Assembly: GCA_017646485.1 (NCBI GenBank)
Contig: JAGCML010000008.1
Coordinates: 1 to 16,710 of the forward strand
Direction: 5' to 3'
Source of the DNA: Kiritimatiellia bacterium
Lineage (GTDB): Bacteria; Verrucomicrobiota; Kiritimatiellia; RFP12; DVOR01
DNA length: 16,710 nucleotides
In this document: piece after piece, positions 9,101 through 15,355 of the stretch
Layout: each line of letters starts with the position of its first letter
How positions within the stretch are numbered: position 1 is the stretch's first letter
The notes under the pieces: generated by a model
What the model was told of the DNA's origin: nothing
The model's input: the letters and a program-made list of their open reading frames with translations, nothing else
Databases searched by the model: none
Position numbers and translations under genes: made by a program

Positions 9101-11977
9101 AATATCGTAAGGAAGTGAAAGCCCTAAGCGGAAGCTGACTTTACCCACACCATTTAACTTAATGGCTGCGTTATTATCGTCACGCGGAGAGATGTCACCC
9201 GTTCCCTTCAAACGGAAGAGGGCATCTGGACGATAGATATTACCAGACTCTACGTAGCGACGGCGCAAGACGACTTCAGCGTCATCAAATTCAACATACT
9301 TGGTGTACTTATTGCTACTCTCATTCGAGCGCAAGTATGCCGATGCAGCATCTTCTGGTGCAGCACCCCACGAGGCGAAGTTCTTGTCTGCCACATAGGA
9401 CATTTCACGTAAGATGAAGTCAAACTGCCCCACCTGACTCAAACGGCCAACCTGCAATTCTTCAATAAACGAGGTCGTTGCCGCAAGCGGGCCTTCATCA
9501 GGAATCCAGCCCTTGTGGAGTTTGGTCTCGCCATTAATTGTAGACAATTCGCTGTCAAAGTCTGCTGTGACAGAGGTGACGTTTTCGCGGAATTCTGTCT
9601 TGATAAAGGTGTCAGAGACATCCCATGTATTGAAGTCCTGCCAGAAGGAGCCTGCCAAGTTTGCCGTGGGCGCAGCATCATTCGTGAGATCCAATTCCAC
9701 CATTAAGTGAGAATTGGGCAAGCCACCCACTGCCACGACAATCGGCACTGCATCTGCTTCAGTAGTAGCTTCCTTAAAGGTCTCAGCAATCGAAGGCACC
9801 ACCTTAATTTCAGGCGGCATCGAATTCGCAGGAGTTCCCGTGTTCTGACCATACCAAGTCTCTGTGCCTTGTTTATCGATCGCACAGAGCTTGAAGGAGA
9901 GATAACCAGGCTCAAACTTCGGCTCTTCACTCGTCGAAGACGCATCGGGTTCATAACCCCATGCATAGACCGCCGTGGTCTCCGCCAACTTCAAAATCTT
10001 TGGCAAATCAATGCGCCACACATTCTCCTTATAGGAATGGGGCAAGAGTTCTACATCGAAGGTTTCTAAATCGTAGTTGTCCTTCGAGCTACCCGTGCGA
10101 TACATCACTCGTGCGAAGACTGAAGCGGCCTTCGTCGCGCGCTCGCGTATATTTAATAGGTAGGGATGTTGCACCGTGATGGGTTTACCTTCTTCATCGG
10201 TGTCTTCCACATCATAACCCTTCAAGGTCTGCGTGGAGGCTTCAAGTCCATCGATGTCCGTACGTCCTGCATCGAAGGAACCCAAAACCTGACAATCCAA
10301 CTCAACATCATAGACGCCTGCGAGCATGCCAGTCACCGTACCATTGGCATCCGTAAAGAAGGCATTTTCGCGTACATTCAAAGAACCATCGGCGTTGGAA
10401 AGCAACAAGCCGGGTTTAAATGAAGCTGTTAACGTGGCATTCGCAGTGGTTGGATCATAGTTCACGGTCATCGGCACAGCATACCAAGCACGCGAATTAT
10501 CGCCCTCTGCACGACGACGCAAGCGCAATGTCCCCTTGTAACCACGCGGACTTCCCGTCTGCTTTGTGGCGCGGACGCTCACATCAAAGTTCGCGCCTTC
10601 ATGCGGATCTGCACATTCGGGTTCTGTGGGAACGGTTACTTCCAGCTTACTAAAGGTTGCTGTCGGCTTAGCAGAGCGCACCACGAGGTTGCGAATCACA
10701 TAGGTGAAGAGATTCGCAGAGCCACCCGTCGGATTCTGAGCCGTACGCACCAAGCGGAAGCGTGCAGCCGTGCCTTCTGGCAAAGCATCACCGAAGTCAA
10801 TCGTAAACTTCTGGAAGTCCGTCTTCAGGGTCACCGTCTTCTCTGCGCGTGCAGCATTATCGGTTTCTGCATCGGTCGGTGCCCAGGTTAAACCACCATC
10901 TGTGGAGTACTGCACCAAAAGCGTAGCGGGAATTTCATTATCTTCAGAGGTTGTGCAGGCTTCGAACTCAATCGTTGAAACACCGTCAGGATAATTGGGC
11001 GATTCAATGCGTGCTGCATCCGAAAGATCAGCCTGCGTGCCCCCTACATTTAAGAGTTGGGCACCAGCGTAACCCTTCCAGTTTACACCCACAGCACCAC
11101 GGAAAATCTGCCATGATGCGTACTGATCCGCCAATGGCATTGAGGCCAAGAGCATCTGCTCATACTTGCCCATGCACACCTGCGAATCATAATCCAACGC
11201 ATTTGATTCTGCCCCTTGCGGCGTCCAGAGGCGCACATCGCGGAAGGTCATGTTGCGACCATGGTCCTGAATATCAGAAATACGTGCGACCGAACCCAAA
11301 CCACGGCGAGATGCAGCAAACCATTCATAGGTGCCATCACCGATGAGCAACGACTTCAACATGCGTAAATTCGCAGAAGCGTTCTCCGTTGCAGCCAGGA
11401 TATCAGCAACCGCAAATGCATCCGTCACATAAGTCGATTCCCAGCGTGCTGGGTCATGGGCTTGGCCAAGGGCAAGACGGCTTTCATAGACACTCGTTGC
11501 CGTGCCAGAGGGCACTGCCGAATAGTCCACCGTCGTCGCATCCGTGATGGAAAGTTTGTCGGCATCGGCTTGGGGCATCGGATAATACGCATTCGTAGCC
11601 GCGGTACCATTCGCATTGTACGGCGCATCACGCGTCAACGTAAGCGTACCATCGAAGGCCGTCGAAGGACCACGATGCTGACGGAACATCAATCGCGCTG
11701 GCGCAGCATACGACGGGATGGAGCCATAGTTACTCGATTGTTCCGAACGCGGCACCGAAACCGTCACCTTCACACGCACATGCGTCGACTGCGCCGTCAC
11801 GGGCTTACCAGTCTTCGTACTGCCAATTACTGGTCCAGTACCATCACCTGCGTCAATCAAAGACAGCGCATACGAAACGCGCTCTTCCTGCATCACACCC
11901 TGTGCTCGAGCGGCGAACCCGTAAAACAGGCTCGCCGTCAAAAGGAAAAGGGCACCAATTTTGAATTGTTGTTTCAT
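110..11977 (-). CDS. Giant secreted multidomain protein (3955 aa) with three lamin-tail-like modules
   Basis: Not assigned to a named gene. The start is fixed by an N-terminal signal peptide: KQQFK, then a hydrophobic core (IGALFLLTASLFYGFAA), then an ARA cleavage site near residue 26, so the protein is exported through Sec. Residues about 290-433 look like a beta-sandwich ending in YVIRNLVV. Further beta-sandwich-like modules end in FIDDL (1248), YLDDV (1456) and LLDQL (1659), the last two spacings being 208 and 203 residues. The second half has three lamin-tail-like modules starting at I1924 (FINEF), L2642 (WLSEL) and I3361 (WINEF). Each has a downstream GW(R/S/K)V (W1954, W2686, W3410); two have an LHRPxGxAE strand (about 2055 and 2735) and the third a weaker equivalent (about 3567). 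A W-x-x-P linker precedes each (W1880, W2605, W3323). Residues 3820-3955 form a C-terminal cassette (YWLGV, LGKEDL, W3913, FFKA 3938-3941). Cysteines are few, and no protease, glycosidase or nuclease motif was seen. The ATG is 3 bases after the pseudopilin stop with only a weak GGA ribosome site, so translation is probably coupled. A structural, adhesive or surface-layer role is inferred, not shown. Confidence 0.95.
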   Translation of the reverse strand: MKQQFKIGALFLLTASLFYGFAARAQGVMQEERVSYALSLIDAGDGTGPVIGSTKTGKPVTAQSTHVRVKVTVSVPRSEQSSNYGSIPSYAAPARLMFRQHRGPSTAFDGTLTLTRDAPYNANGTAATNAYYPMPQADADKLSITDATTVDYSAVPSGTATSVYESRLALGQAHDPARWESTYVTDAFAVADILAATENASANLRMLKSLLIGDGTYEWFAASRRGLGSVARISDIQDHGRNMTFRDVRLWTPQGAESNALDYDSQVCMGKYEQMLLASMPLADQYASWQIFRGAVGVNWKGYAGAQLLNVGGTQADLSDAARIESPNYPDGVSTIEFEACTTSEDNEIPATLLVQYSTDGGLTWAPTDAETDNAARAEKTVTLKTDFQKFTIDFGDALPEGTAARFRLVRTAQNPTGGSANLFTYVIRNLVVRSAKPTATFSKLEVTVPTEPECADPHEGANFDVSVRATKQTGSPRGYKGTLRLRRRAEGDNSRAWYAVPMTVNYDPTTANATLTASFKPGLLLSNADGSLNVRENAFFTDANGTVTGMLAGVYDVELDCQVLGSFDAGRTDIDGLEASTQTLKGYDVEDTDEEGKPITVQHPYLLNIRERATKAASVFARVMYRTGSSKDNYDLETFDVELLPHSYKENVWRIDLPKILKLAETTAVYAWGYEPDASSTSEEPKFEPGYLSFKLCAIDKQGTETWYGQNTGTPANSMPPEIKVVPSIAETFKEATTEADAVPIVVAVGGLPNSHLMVELDLTNDAAPTANLAGSFWQDFNTWDVSDTFIKTEFRENVTSVTADFDSELSTINGETKLHKGWIPDEGPLAATTSFIEELQVGRLSQVGQFDFILREMSYVADKNFASWGAAPEDAASAYLRSNESSNKYTKYVEFDDAEVVLRRRYVESGNIYRPDALFRLKGTGDISPRDDNNAAIKLNGVGKVSFRLGLSLPYDIDTIAEIVSKGENMLAIKGAGLSASVTLPTPAQTCAPSGYSVSYYLIDRTSQNSPVMYELRVSQIQEFPAEQRDKPIDRVIMELYKWNGDEPTRLNLANSQNTNAKYIALGSNSLSGNTYGLWVRADGRIAVGSNANITAETLNEQAYSVTPQIANVTSSQFNFALGSAECRPIFRYINRLQQASSLYSGSLAISPDDAEITVPTMAGGRGIWNCSADTSSSARMAITRVTPQGSEVGRIKVTASVPGTDREKVRDFYTTDMDHLVELTMGMANAELVIEPYNKNCNVFIDDLSATSWCGNDNNRNGSEKVPLFTDEGFSTNTGFAGVGVWVRPEQDSQLTTSPSMYTGKQCLLMQRSRQNYNNGLEVEIDGIKHTGNAMALYMPYSDAGYGPVSFRYRIPQFDEYGEQGELPSVRVMLQFYDGRSTVNYLGDDIPREAQWVNVTDPIELRNTAGEWSMVSITPKLNGKELIDTEGTLRLVMVISKDMRDTDDPYVYLDDVRVTDNREGSTASWSATNVRVAELPVANLYWKDRQATDGTTPPEVSFAEKSSLTRGMQLNDTVRDEETEGTYGTTEIVSPILEEGVGRVTFAARLAEPQATPVRLYLSATKDVSDAMLDLQPITYVEVTNTVYTTYEIDLSKYKHYLTEPNPDWTPSNQSTGNDFNCASVRRLTLTALVEGDGKTSDAFSKVPTYGRVLLDQLSISNPVLPSIRVASVAFSNEPGTDIPTEFDARSPLSQPVQNASVLRTCVYLDRAQLLKTDSIRVFMTVDPHSSVANAAGSKLQKYTTDYEYTDVLGAVISADTDHPIYGWSQSILEDWPLSAWFDKDAALEAILSQNGATGPLTREALEQLGLQNTIELSKGVTNELYYYGELYKAFPELKLPENSLVRYNAWAVYQSEESDQWFITQIEADSYTEFPWYFPRNLNKEIRAAASASTPEEPKPASFFSPYYWVYSYLPGEAFINEFNFADESEVTTKHFVEICAPANTSMGGWRVEITEDNEVNDIVNDASIEPTGTLLPAASHGVVPFQRKLGTNAQRAFYTVFSRDTEAYYYDDAGEKKAPLVTSQNAGCAGNEMDWFRALSSGTSAGSVRLHRPTGGAEHIVCFSTNDEAGADSTRSQANLQSLYDTYLAAYSSEGFGSEWYQTFNNTSWDEIVNADDTFSKRFDAKTHARRLVKADTFPADSHKDDRFALTGDDISAYVNDWANDDVSNSIAAVDMGGVFVTRKNAIREDVQNGPMDLTDIITGNWANINPTLQTRITEPVGGDDDLEPVVQVTPRQINPDQYLVLYSGFSASAVTSEIEGRFGSHSLDSFNEKGDYLRTNAAGRVTPQTWGLSQDVAKTTLTYTAFPFHTVTAAAVRVKDASDDAVLITDPTELGQVVSVTGGTIDVTAVTAEGWIVITPDANVTQITITTKTTATDDPEQRYSIEANATFALDPTGGVARNVITSVSTYCGNGSAEYPLEGSARTQPWLGNNFGFEVRYNDAILNGSAILNGLIITYPSPTANANAAWNGLKSDWTGYAFEVNDAAGTHVVTLEGMEYAEAKTLLNEVFMPEAGARYAELGRGTEGIITDASVIATLGNAYATAAGYDGTTATASKKEPAIPYCVWGVYTVTLATDRGNEKVSFLMRQAMPGEKNGVWTYPTHYAPLQDINTGKAADETIPYFYLYSTPPQSAWLSELNLTAGTDATDKPFAEVTLPVLRAGILNDGTPEVKQVTPEGWSVRRYDVNGQETATWSVADGTKSASGSTSYNYYTLAINEDVEAQMAYVLHRPCGAAEGGVWTGVTTDGGEQVGVPALQSWLGSPATSYVVPGVADATQAAGSVQLIGKTVLRDGALRLSSNVADRTDWTFATSSKAKDNEGIRPDTKPGWNQVTITSVLKNNVYSGTPGGYQLVPGYFTEERMPGETDPVTKTLSGRDWIYNGLVDGLALSYHPRATYRFESMTVPAELIGKVMLVGNNGTLSPEYLQLEVQRLKDLAAVDPMVKQTEWLTLGGRVMLEEQAGVPTGKLLFDVNFKEGVDDDGKDILFGNLDTYVISLVFVDEPSSAQNTIEVAFGQGETKAGAWLVTQTLYALKEDAGTLIPDEDKGGIAVKKPIWSDEDGNVDGNYANLHGWLYQPIVGDTIGMTTVINPALGLSGGRLGDPVEKLSAENTSLRPFLVWTAIPKSRIPSNLFDAGLPATSGMARNDFIKGWGVNAWIGTPSVLDGSTIRLSTLRQNLRATAASTASTALYSKAGIIPMIYQGYCDKAGALSTDPDAANRAAEDLLSFRTMTADELATAIANRATTGLSEEGTLDTDENPMLPYTTTVEMDDPTLWQDGAIFRFAVVIADAVTGYVYDCQSVSNFSSDALDAYCPWYIPDAQTNVNRATSATDAGGGVSPFAWVYQIPQGGVWINEFRPFAVEHNASAFELAMVASPLEETISSNLLADAPATFTPKYSLDGWKVITRYAPMPLPNANPANPIEWKTHKEVPLKSWVPRRRIMKSLAVSTGKPVNYENASYELDYYAATVGKDENPTVDLESTLSMSDPFYLGAPYQKKDAATQLYTADPANFQWLNFSCANEAQEYDHDLFNADLQEKLVKDSSGLYAQGVIYSLALVRNNGVIEDAVIFYNQSPYGSSSTGSDFLKQRMEIALQSENANKAAAGEVRALINSALPGVNAKVPAQFLRYTNMKTSDSFLGWFVVASDNRVYGTFSLPNTYEVGLAHIRYDQPYSIQDATTTATFATLSAHLTGGGNAQMELTNEGQKVSGRDVTLWALTGSSYALNLLNWDTAWYAQPTITRNGQAFTPVNGYTLLTTYAMNAATQAAATTAGLLIDSAAVAGDVDYNVVLTYTAEAQALNLPTELDEGFAEWLQQVAPGEVSLAPTGVELEEKYWLGVTSPDDASANPALNITEIGTYFESLEATEADPLLRVALTNNGVRITSLQGDGNVVLLGKEDLSDADWSFIKILETKDLEANAEIVLSTPCKFFKAILLSDAEVQALITP

Positions 11978-11980
11978 GGT

Positions 11981-13135
11981 TTAATCCAATTTCTCGCCAT
12001 CTGCGCTCAACCCACCAGAACCATACCATTTCGAAAGCTTCCGCCTCCGATCCATGTCTGGCGACATCGGGTCACGCGAAGGATCTCGAATCGCATCCAC
12101 GTGCCCGTCGGCGAAGCAGACGTGAGCATAATACATCCCGTCATCTTCGTGAACAAATCCCATGCTCTCATTGCCATTATCCCAGTCCCATACTTGGTCA
12201 CCGGAGAGGTCATTGGCAGAGCGAATATTCTCATTATCCAAATCCAATTCCACGATCAATGCCGTCTTGGAGGGAAGCGCTTCTTCACGCGTGTCATTGT
12301 CAATCCACGCCAAAAGCTTGGAGCTACCCAAGCGAATTGCGCTGTGTGCCTGCAAAGAACCGCACGAAGCGCACGGCGTACCATCGCCGCCACCGCCTGT
12401 GCCACCCGTGGCATAGCATTCACGGCCGTTACCCGTCTCATACAAATCATGATCCGCACCAGTCATCACATTCATCGCATAGGCACGGCAAATCTGAGTC
12501 TTCGGCACACGCACCTTCGTCTGGGCCAACTTCTCAAACGACGGATTAGAGTACACCTTCAAGTCTTGCCCCACGTACTCATAAAGTGCGCCATTCACAA
12601 TTGCGGTCTGCCCCTGAGACCATTGACCGTCTGGGCTGCCGTACCAGCTCGCAGGCTTGGCATTAATGCCGCCTTCCTCGGTTCGCGTATCATAGCAGAG
12701 GCAGCAACCCTGATCATTCACTTCGGTTCCCGTGACAGAGCCGTCCTCTTCAATCGTGCCAAAACCATAGCTATTGTGGTTGCCGTCACCAATGGAATTT
12801 GCGGCATCCATATCCCCTGCAGAACGCGGGCAGCTGTGTTCGAAATACACCCAACCACGAGAGCGCCCATAGCGTTGCTCACGACGACCATTCTCACGAT
12901 ACGAGAACGACGAGAAATAACCACCCGCTGCAGGATAGCAGTTCTTATTCTCCGCACGATAGGTAATCACCGCGCGGCCCAAACGCATCAAATTGTTTCG
13001 GCTAACAGCATCATCGCCCGAGTCCAAGAAACTCGAAACTGCAGGCACCATCGCCGCAGCCAAAACGCCGATAATTACAATCACCACGAGGAGCTCTATC
13101 ATCGTAAAGCCCCGCTTAAAAGTAGCACGCATCAT
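11981..13135 (-). CDS. Type II secretion/type IV pilin-like prepilin (pseudopilin), about 384 aa
   Basis: The N-terminus is a classic class III prepilin signal: a short basic leader ending KRG, the cleavage point G|FTMIELL with Glu at mature position 5, and a hydrophobic helix (VVIVIIGVLAAAMVPAV). Such proteins are cut and N-methylated by prepilin peptidase and assemble in the inner membrane. The body is far longer than a minor pseudopilin of proteobacteria and fits the long PVC-type family whose C-terminus carries a DG-H motif; here it is HVCFADGHVD near residue 343 (378 of 384 is the end region). About ten cysteines are present, including CCLC and CASC near residue 255, just after a Gly-rich stretch, suggesting disulfides or metal binding in the periplasm. 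An upstream in-frame ATG at 13150 exists, but the AGAGGTG at 13141-13147 is correctly spaced for 13135 and would lie inside the coding region if 13150 were used. It is first in an operon with the giant gene. Confidence 0.9.
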   Translation of the reverse strand: MMRATFKRGFTMIELLVVIVIIGVLAAAMVPAVSSFLDSGDDAVSRNNLMRLGRAVITYRAENKNCYPAAGGYFSSFSYRENGRREQRYGRSRGWVYFEHSCPRSAGDMDAANSIGDGNHNSYGFGTIEEDGSVTGTEVNDQGCCLCYDTRTEEGGINAKPASWYGSPDGQWSQGQTAIVNGALYEYVGQDLKVYSNPSFEKLAQTKVRVPKTQICRAYAMNVMTGADHDLYETGNGRECYATGGTGGGGDGTPCASCGSLQAHSAIRLGSSKLLAWIDNDTREEALPSKTALIVELDLDNENIRSANDLSGDQVWDWDNGNESMGFVHEDDGMYYAHVCFADGHVDAIRDPSRDPMSPDMDRRRKLSKWYGSGGLSADGEKLD

Positions 13136-13140
13136 TTGTC

Positions 13141-13147
13141 CACCTCT
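13141..13147 (-). promoter_or_regulatory. Ribosome binding site deciding the pseudopilin start
   Basis: AGAGGTG on the minus strand, followed by GACAA and then tandem ATG ATG codons at 13135 and 13132. This is near-ideal Shine-Dalgarno sequence and spacing. The further-upstream ATG at 13150 has no such site before it, because the region ahead of it reads TATATTCAAC. Confidence 0.75.
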
Positions 13148-13159
13148 CATGTTGAATAT

Positions 13160-13165
13160 AGTATA
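13160..13165 (-). promoter_or_regulatory. Candidate -10 element upstream of the pseudopilin operon
   Basis: TATACT on the minus strand (five of six matches to TATAAT), placed so that transcription would begin near 13153. That leaves a leader of about 18 bases that includes the AGAGGTG site but leaves almost nothing ahead of the ATG at 13150, in line with the internal start. No convincing -35 element is seen at the usual distance; the upstream DNA is simply T-rich. The same TATACT hexamer occurs upstream of the 278-aa gene. Confidence 0.3.
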
Positions 13166-14057
13166 GAAAAAAACGCGCTATAATGGAAGTAAAAAATGCA
13201 AAAAAACTTACAAATATAAAAAGAAAAAATATCTTTTCGCATATGCCCAAATTCCCTCTTCCAAACACCCCTTAAAACCACGTTTTGATACGTGTCTCAA
13301 CAAGTGCCTCCCATACACAAAAAATCCACTGGGTGGAATACGCTTACCACCCCACACCACAAAGTCTTCTGAGCAGACCTTTCTAAGCCCAAAAAACATT
13401 TGATGCCGCCCCACCTAAGCGTCGCCACAACAGATGAAAAAAGAAGAACTCCACGCGCGCACATCACTACCCTTACAGAGCATTAAATGAAAAACAAAAA
13501 ATGTAAATCCAAGCCTTAAACTTCCCTCTTTAGTCTAATTATTCCATCCCAAACACGCGCTAAAAAATTATTTCCGCAACAACCAAATATACGCATCCTC
13601 ACCCCCTCCTCAATCCCAAAGAGAAGACACAAATCACCAACCATACTCAATGAAAGAAAAGCATTCATTAAATTAATAAATTGTTTGTATACAATAGGTT
13701 ATCTAAACACATGAACACGCGTGATTTTTGCTAAGAGCATCGTCATCACTAAAAACACAAAAGATGAAAGTCCTAAAACAGCCTCTTTTCCCATACATTT
13801 AAAAAGCCCTCTGGCCACACAAGGATACGAATAGCTTAACACGTCAGTACGTTCTCATTCACAACAAACACAACTTGTCATTTTTCAATATACCCCCGTC
13901 TAAAAGAAGGTCATCCGCCACCCCAAAGTTACCGATCTACACAGCATCCCCCGCTCAAGCGTAAACAATTAAATTCAATACAAATATCGCCATCCATGCG
14001 CCCCTAAATGCGGTAGCGTTTCTATCAAAATCTATACGCCTCTGCATCCACAAAAAA
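13166..14057. other. AT-rich gene-free spacer of about 0.9 kb
   Basis: No open frame here has a plausible start, ribosome site and protein-like composition. One 68-codon GTG-started frame (13208-13414, minus) is the longest and ends in a run of Phe/Lys codons over the A-tract, so I do not call it. Contents seen: a long A/T-rich tract at about 13166-13230, a plus-strand TATAAT at 13179-13184 without a matching -35, and a 10-base palindrome TTGTATACAA at 13685-13694 that could bind a dimeric regulator but has no adjacent gene on the plus strand. No tRNA, rRNA or CRISPR is visible. Confidence 0.6.
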
Positions 14058-14060
14058 TAA

Positions 14061-14091
14061 AAGCGTCGGTGTAAACAATACACCGACGCTT
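14061..14091 (-). terminator. Rho-independent terminator of the 278-aa gene
   Basis: A perfect 13-bp stem (AAGCGTCGGTGTA paired with TACACCGACGCTT) around a five-base loop, followed on the minus strand by TTTATTTTTTG. It begins about 30 bases past the stop codon, so the 278-aa gene is transcribed separately from the pseudopilin operon, which starts about 0.9 kb further on. Confidence 0.93.
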
Positions 14092-14121
14092 ATCAGTCTT
14101 AGACAAAATGAGGTCAACGCA

Positions 14122-14958
14122 TTACTTAACCACTTCAAAGAGACGCGTACGAGCCACCTTCATTGAGACCTTGCCCTTGCACACTGGGCACATATGACGG
14201 AAGCGACGTGCATTCTTGTCACCATGAATTTCTGCCCAACAGCATGCCATGTCTTCGAGCGTATCCTCTTCCTTCGCATTGAGCGCCTTCTTCACCTCTG
14301 GAAGCACTTCAGACCAACCAAACTCCTCTGCGCTCTCCACTAAGGCTGCATATTCCTGTTCCTTACGCTCACGCTTACGCTTGGACTTATCTTCCTTGTT
14401 ATTATTCTTTCGACCATAATTATCATCATAGTCGCGACGATTGTCATCCTCGTCCTTCTCTTCTTCCTTGACCGCATGCTGCTTATGATACTTACCGTTG
14501 AAAGCCTTCAATTCTTTCACTTCTTCGTCAAAGTAAAGCACATAACGAGAACCATCGCAAAAACCACAAGGCTCCATCAAGTTCGTGCGAACCACAATCG
14601 TCGTCCCAGGCTCAAGAAATTCCCAAACTTCCTTAGGCGATGCAGGGGTCAACTTAGCGCTCTTATCCACCAATTGCACCATCTTGCCCTTTTCATCAAT
14701 CTTTTTGGTCATCACCACTGCGCCAGACTCATCCTTCGCATAGAAAGGCGCAAAGACCGCCTTATAGTTCTTCGCAAAGAACTCTCGCGTTAACTCCTCA
14801 GATTCCTCAGGCATACGCGTCGCTGTCTTCAATTCACGCTGGAACTTCTGTACCGCGTTCTTCCCTTCCATATGACGCTTGCCCGCCTTTGAAGGCTCTG
14901 CCGCAGATGCCGTTAATAACGCAAAGCATCCCACCACTACAAGAAGTAACTTCATCAT
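14122..14958 (-). CDS. Secreted 278-aa protein with two CxxCxGx zinc-ribbon-like motifs
   Basis: Family not recognised. The N-terminus is a Sec signal peptide (MMKLLLVVVGCFALLTASA), with likely cleavage around residue 19-20. A VVGC sequence at 8-11 resembles a lipobox, but the hydrophobic stretch before it is short and continues after it, so ordinary signal peptidase I cleavage is favoured. The mature protein has two CxxC knuckles: CGFCDG (C131, C134) and CPVCKGK (C257, C260). Both resemble the CxxCxGxG zinc knuckles of DnaJ-type cysteine-rich domains, and the four cysteines could bind one zinc. Between them, from roughly residue 165 to 200, is a strongly charged, Asn/Lys/Asp/Arg-rich, presumably disordered segment. 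It has no J-domain, so it is not DnaJ. The ATG at 14958 has AAGGA 9 bases upstream. It has its own terminator and no operon partner in view. A role in envelope protein folding or binding is speculation. Confidence 0.88.
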   Translation of the reverse strand: MMKLLLVVVGCFALLTASAAEPSKAGKRHMEGKNAVQKFQRELKTATRMPEESEELTREFFAKNYKAVFAPFYAKDESGAVVMTKKIDEKGKMVQLVDKSAKLTPASPKEVWEFLEPGTTIVVRTNLMEPCGFCDGSRYVLYFDEEVKELKAFNGKYHKQHAVKEEEKDEDDNRRDYDDNYGRKNNNKEDKSKRKRERKEQEYAALVESAEEFGWSEVLPEVKKALNAKEEDTLEDMACCWAEIHGDKNARRFRHMCPVCKGKVSMKVARTRLFEVVK

Positions 14959-15018
14959 CTCATTGATTCCTTCATCTTTTATCGCATCTAACGACTAAAC
15001 AAAATAAGAGTCCTATAA

Positions 15019-15024
15019 GTATAC
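15019..15024 (-). promoter_or_regulatory. Candidate -10 element of the 278-aa gene
   Basis: TATACT on the minus strand, about 60 bases upstream of the ATG, giving a 5' leader of roughly 55 bases. The hexamer is identical to the one proposed for the pseudopilin operon. The DNA 17 bases further upstream is G-rich and has no TTGACA-like box, so support is weak. Confidence 0.28.
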
Positions 15025-15355
15025 ACGATTTCCACCCCCTTCACCCGTCCCTTCCAATAAAATCTCATTTTATCTATGACCTAAATGCCGACTTTGAAGA
15101 CACAAAAAAGGAATCACAACACCCCACGAAGAAACCTCTTACATTAGCACCACCCCCTCGGCACGAAGCTGAATCGCTAAGTGGCTCCTTTTTTGAAAGG
15201 CTTCAACTCCCATGTGTGTGAATAAATGTTCTTCTAAAATATCTCTCTTAATACAGTTTAAGTGATTTTCATACGCCTATACATTGCCGCCAATGCGGCG
15301 GATGTTGCCCGAACGGTAGACGCCACGCGTACCTAAATGAACCAAGAGTGTAGTT
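15025..15355. other. Gene-free region with one GC-rich hairpin
   Basis: No credible gene is seen. At 15281-15305 a hairpin with a GCCGC/GCGGC inner stem and ACAT/ATGT outer pairs stands out from its AT-rich surroundings, followed by CCCGAACGGTA, a word that recurs in a similar form (ACCGAACGGCA) at 15524-15534. It may be an outlying degenerate piece of the repeat family to its right. Confidence 0.5.

Noticed and set aside
11456..13183. Open frame of 575 codons on the plus strand spanning the giant N-terminus and the whole pseudopilin
   Set aside because: It crosses two real minus-strand genes and is dominated by Arg, Thr, Ile and His, typical of an antisense shadow; no ribosome site or known motif.
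13208..13414. Minus-strand 68-codon frame just upstream of the pseudopilin
   Set aside because: GTG start, weak ribosome site, tail of Phe/Lys codons caused by the A-tract, and it would overlap the proposed promoter area. No similarity recognised.
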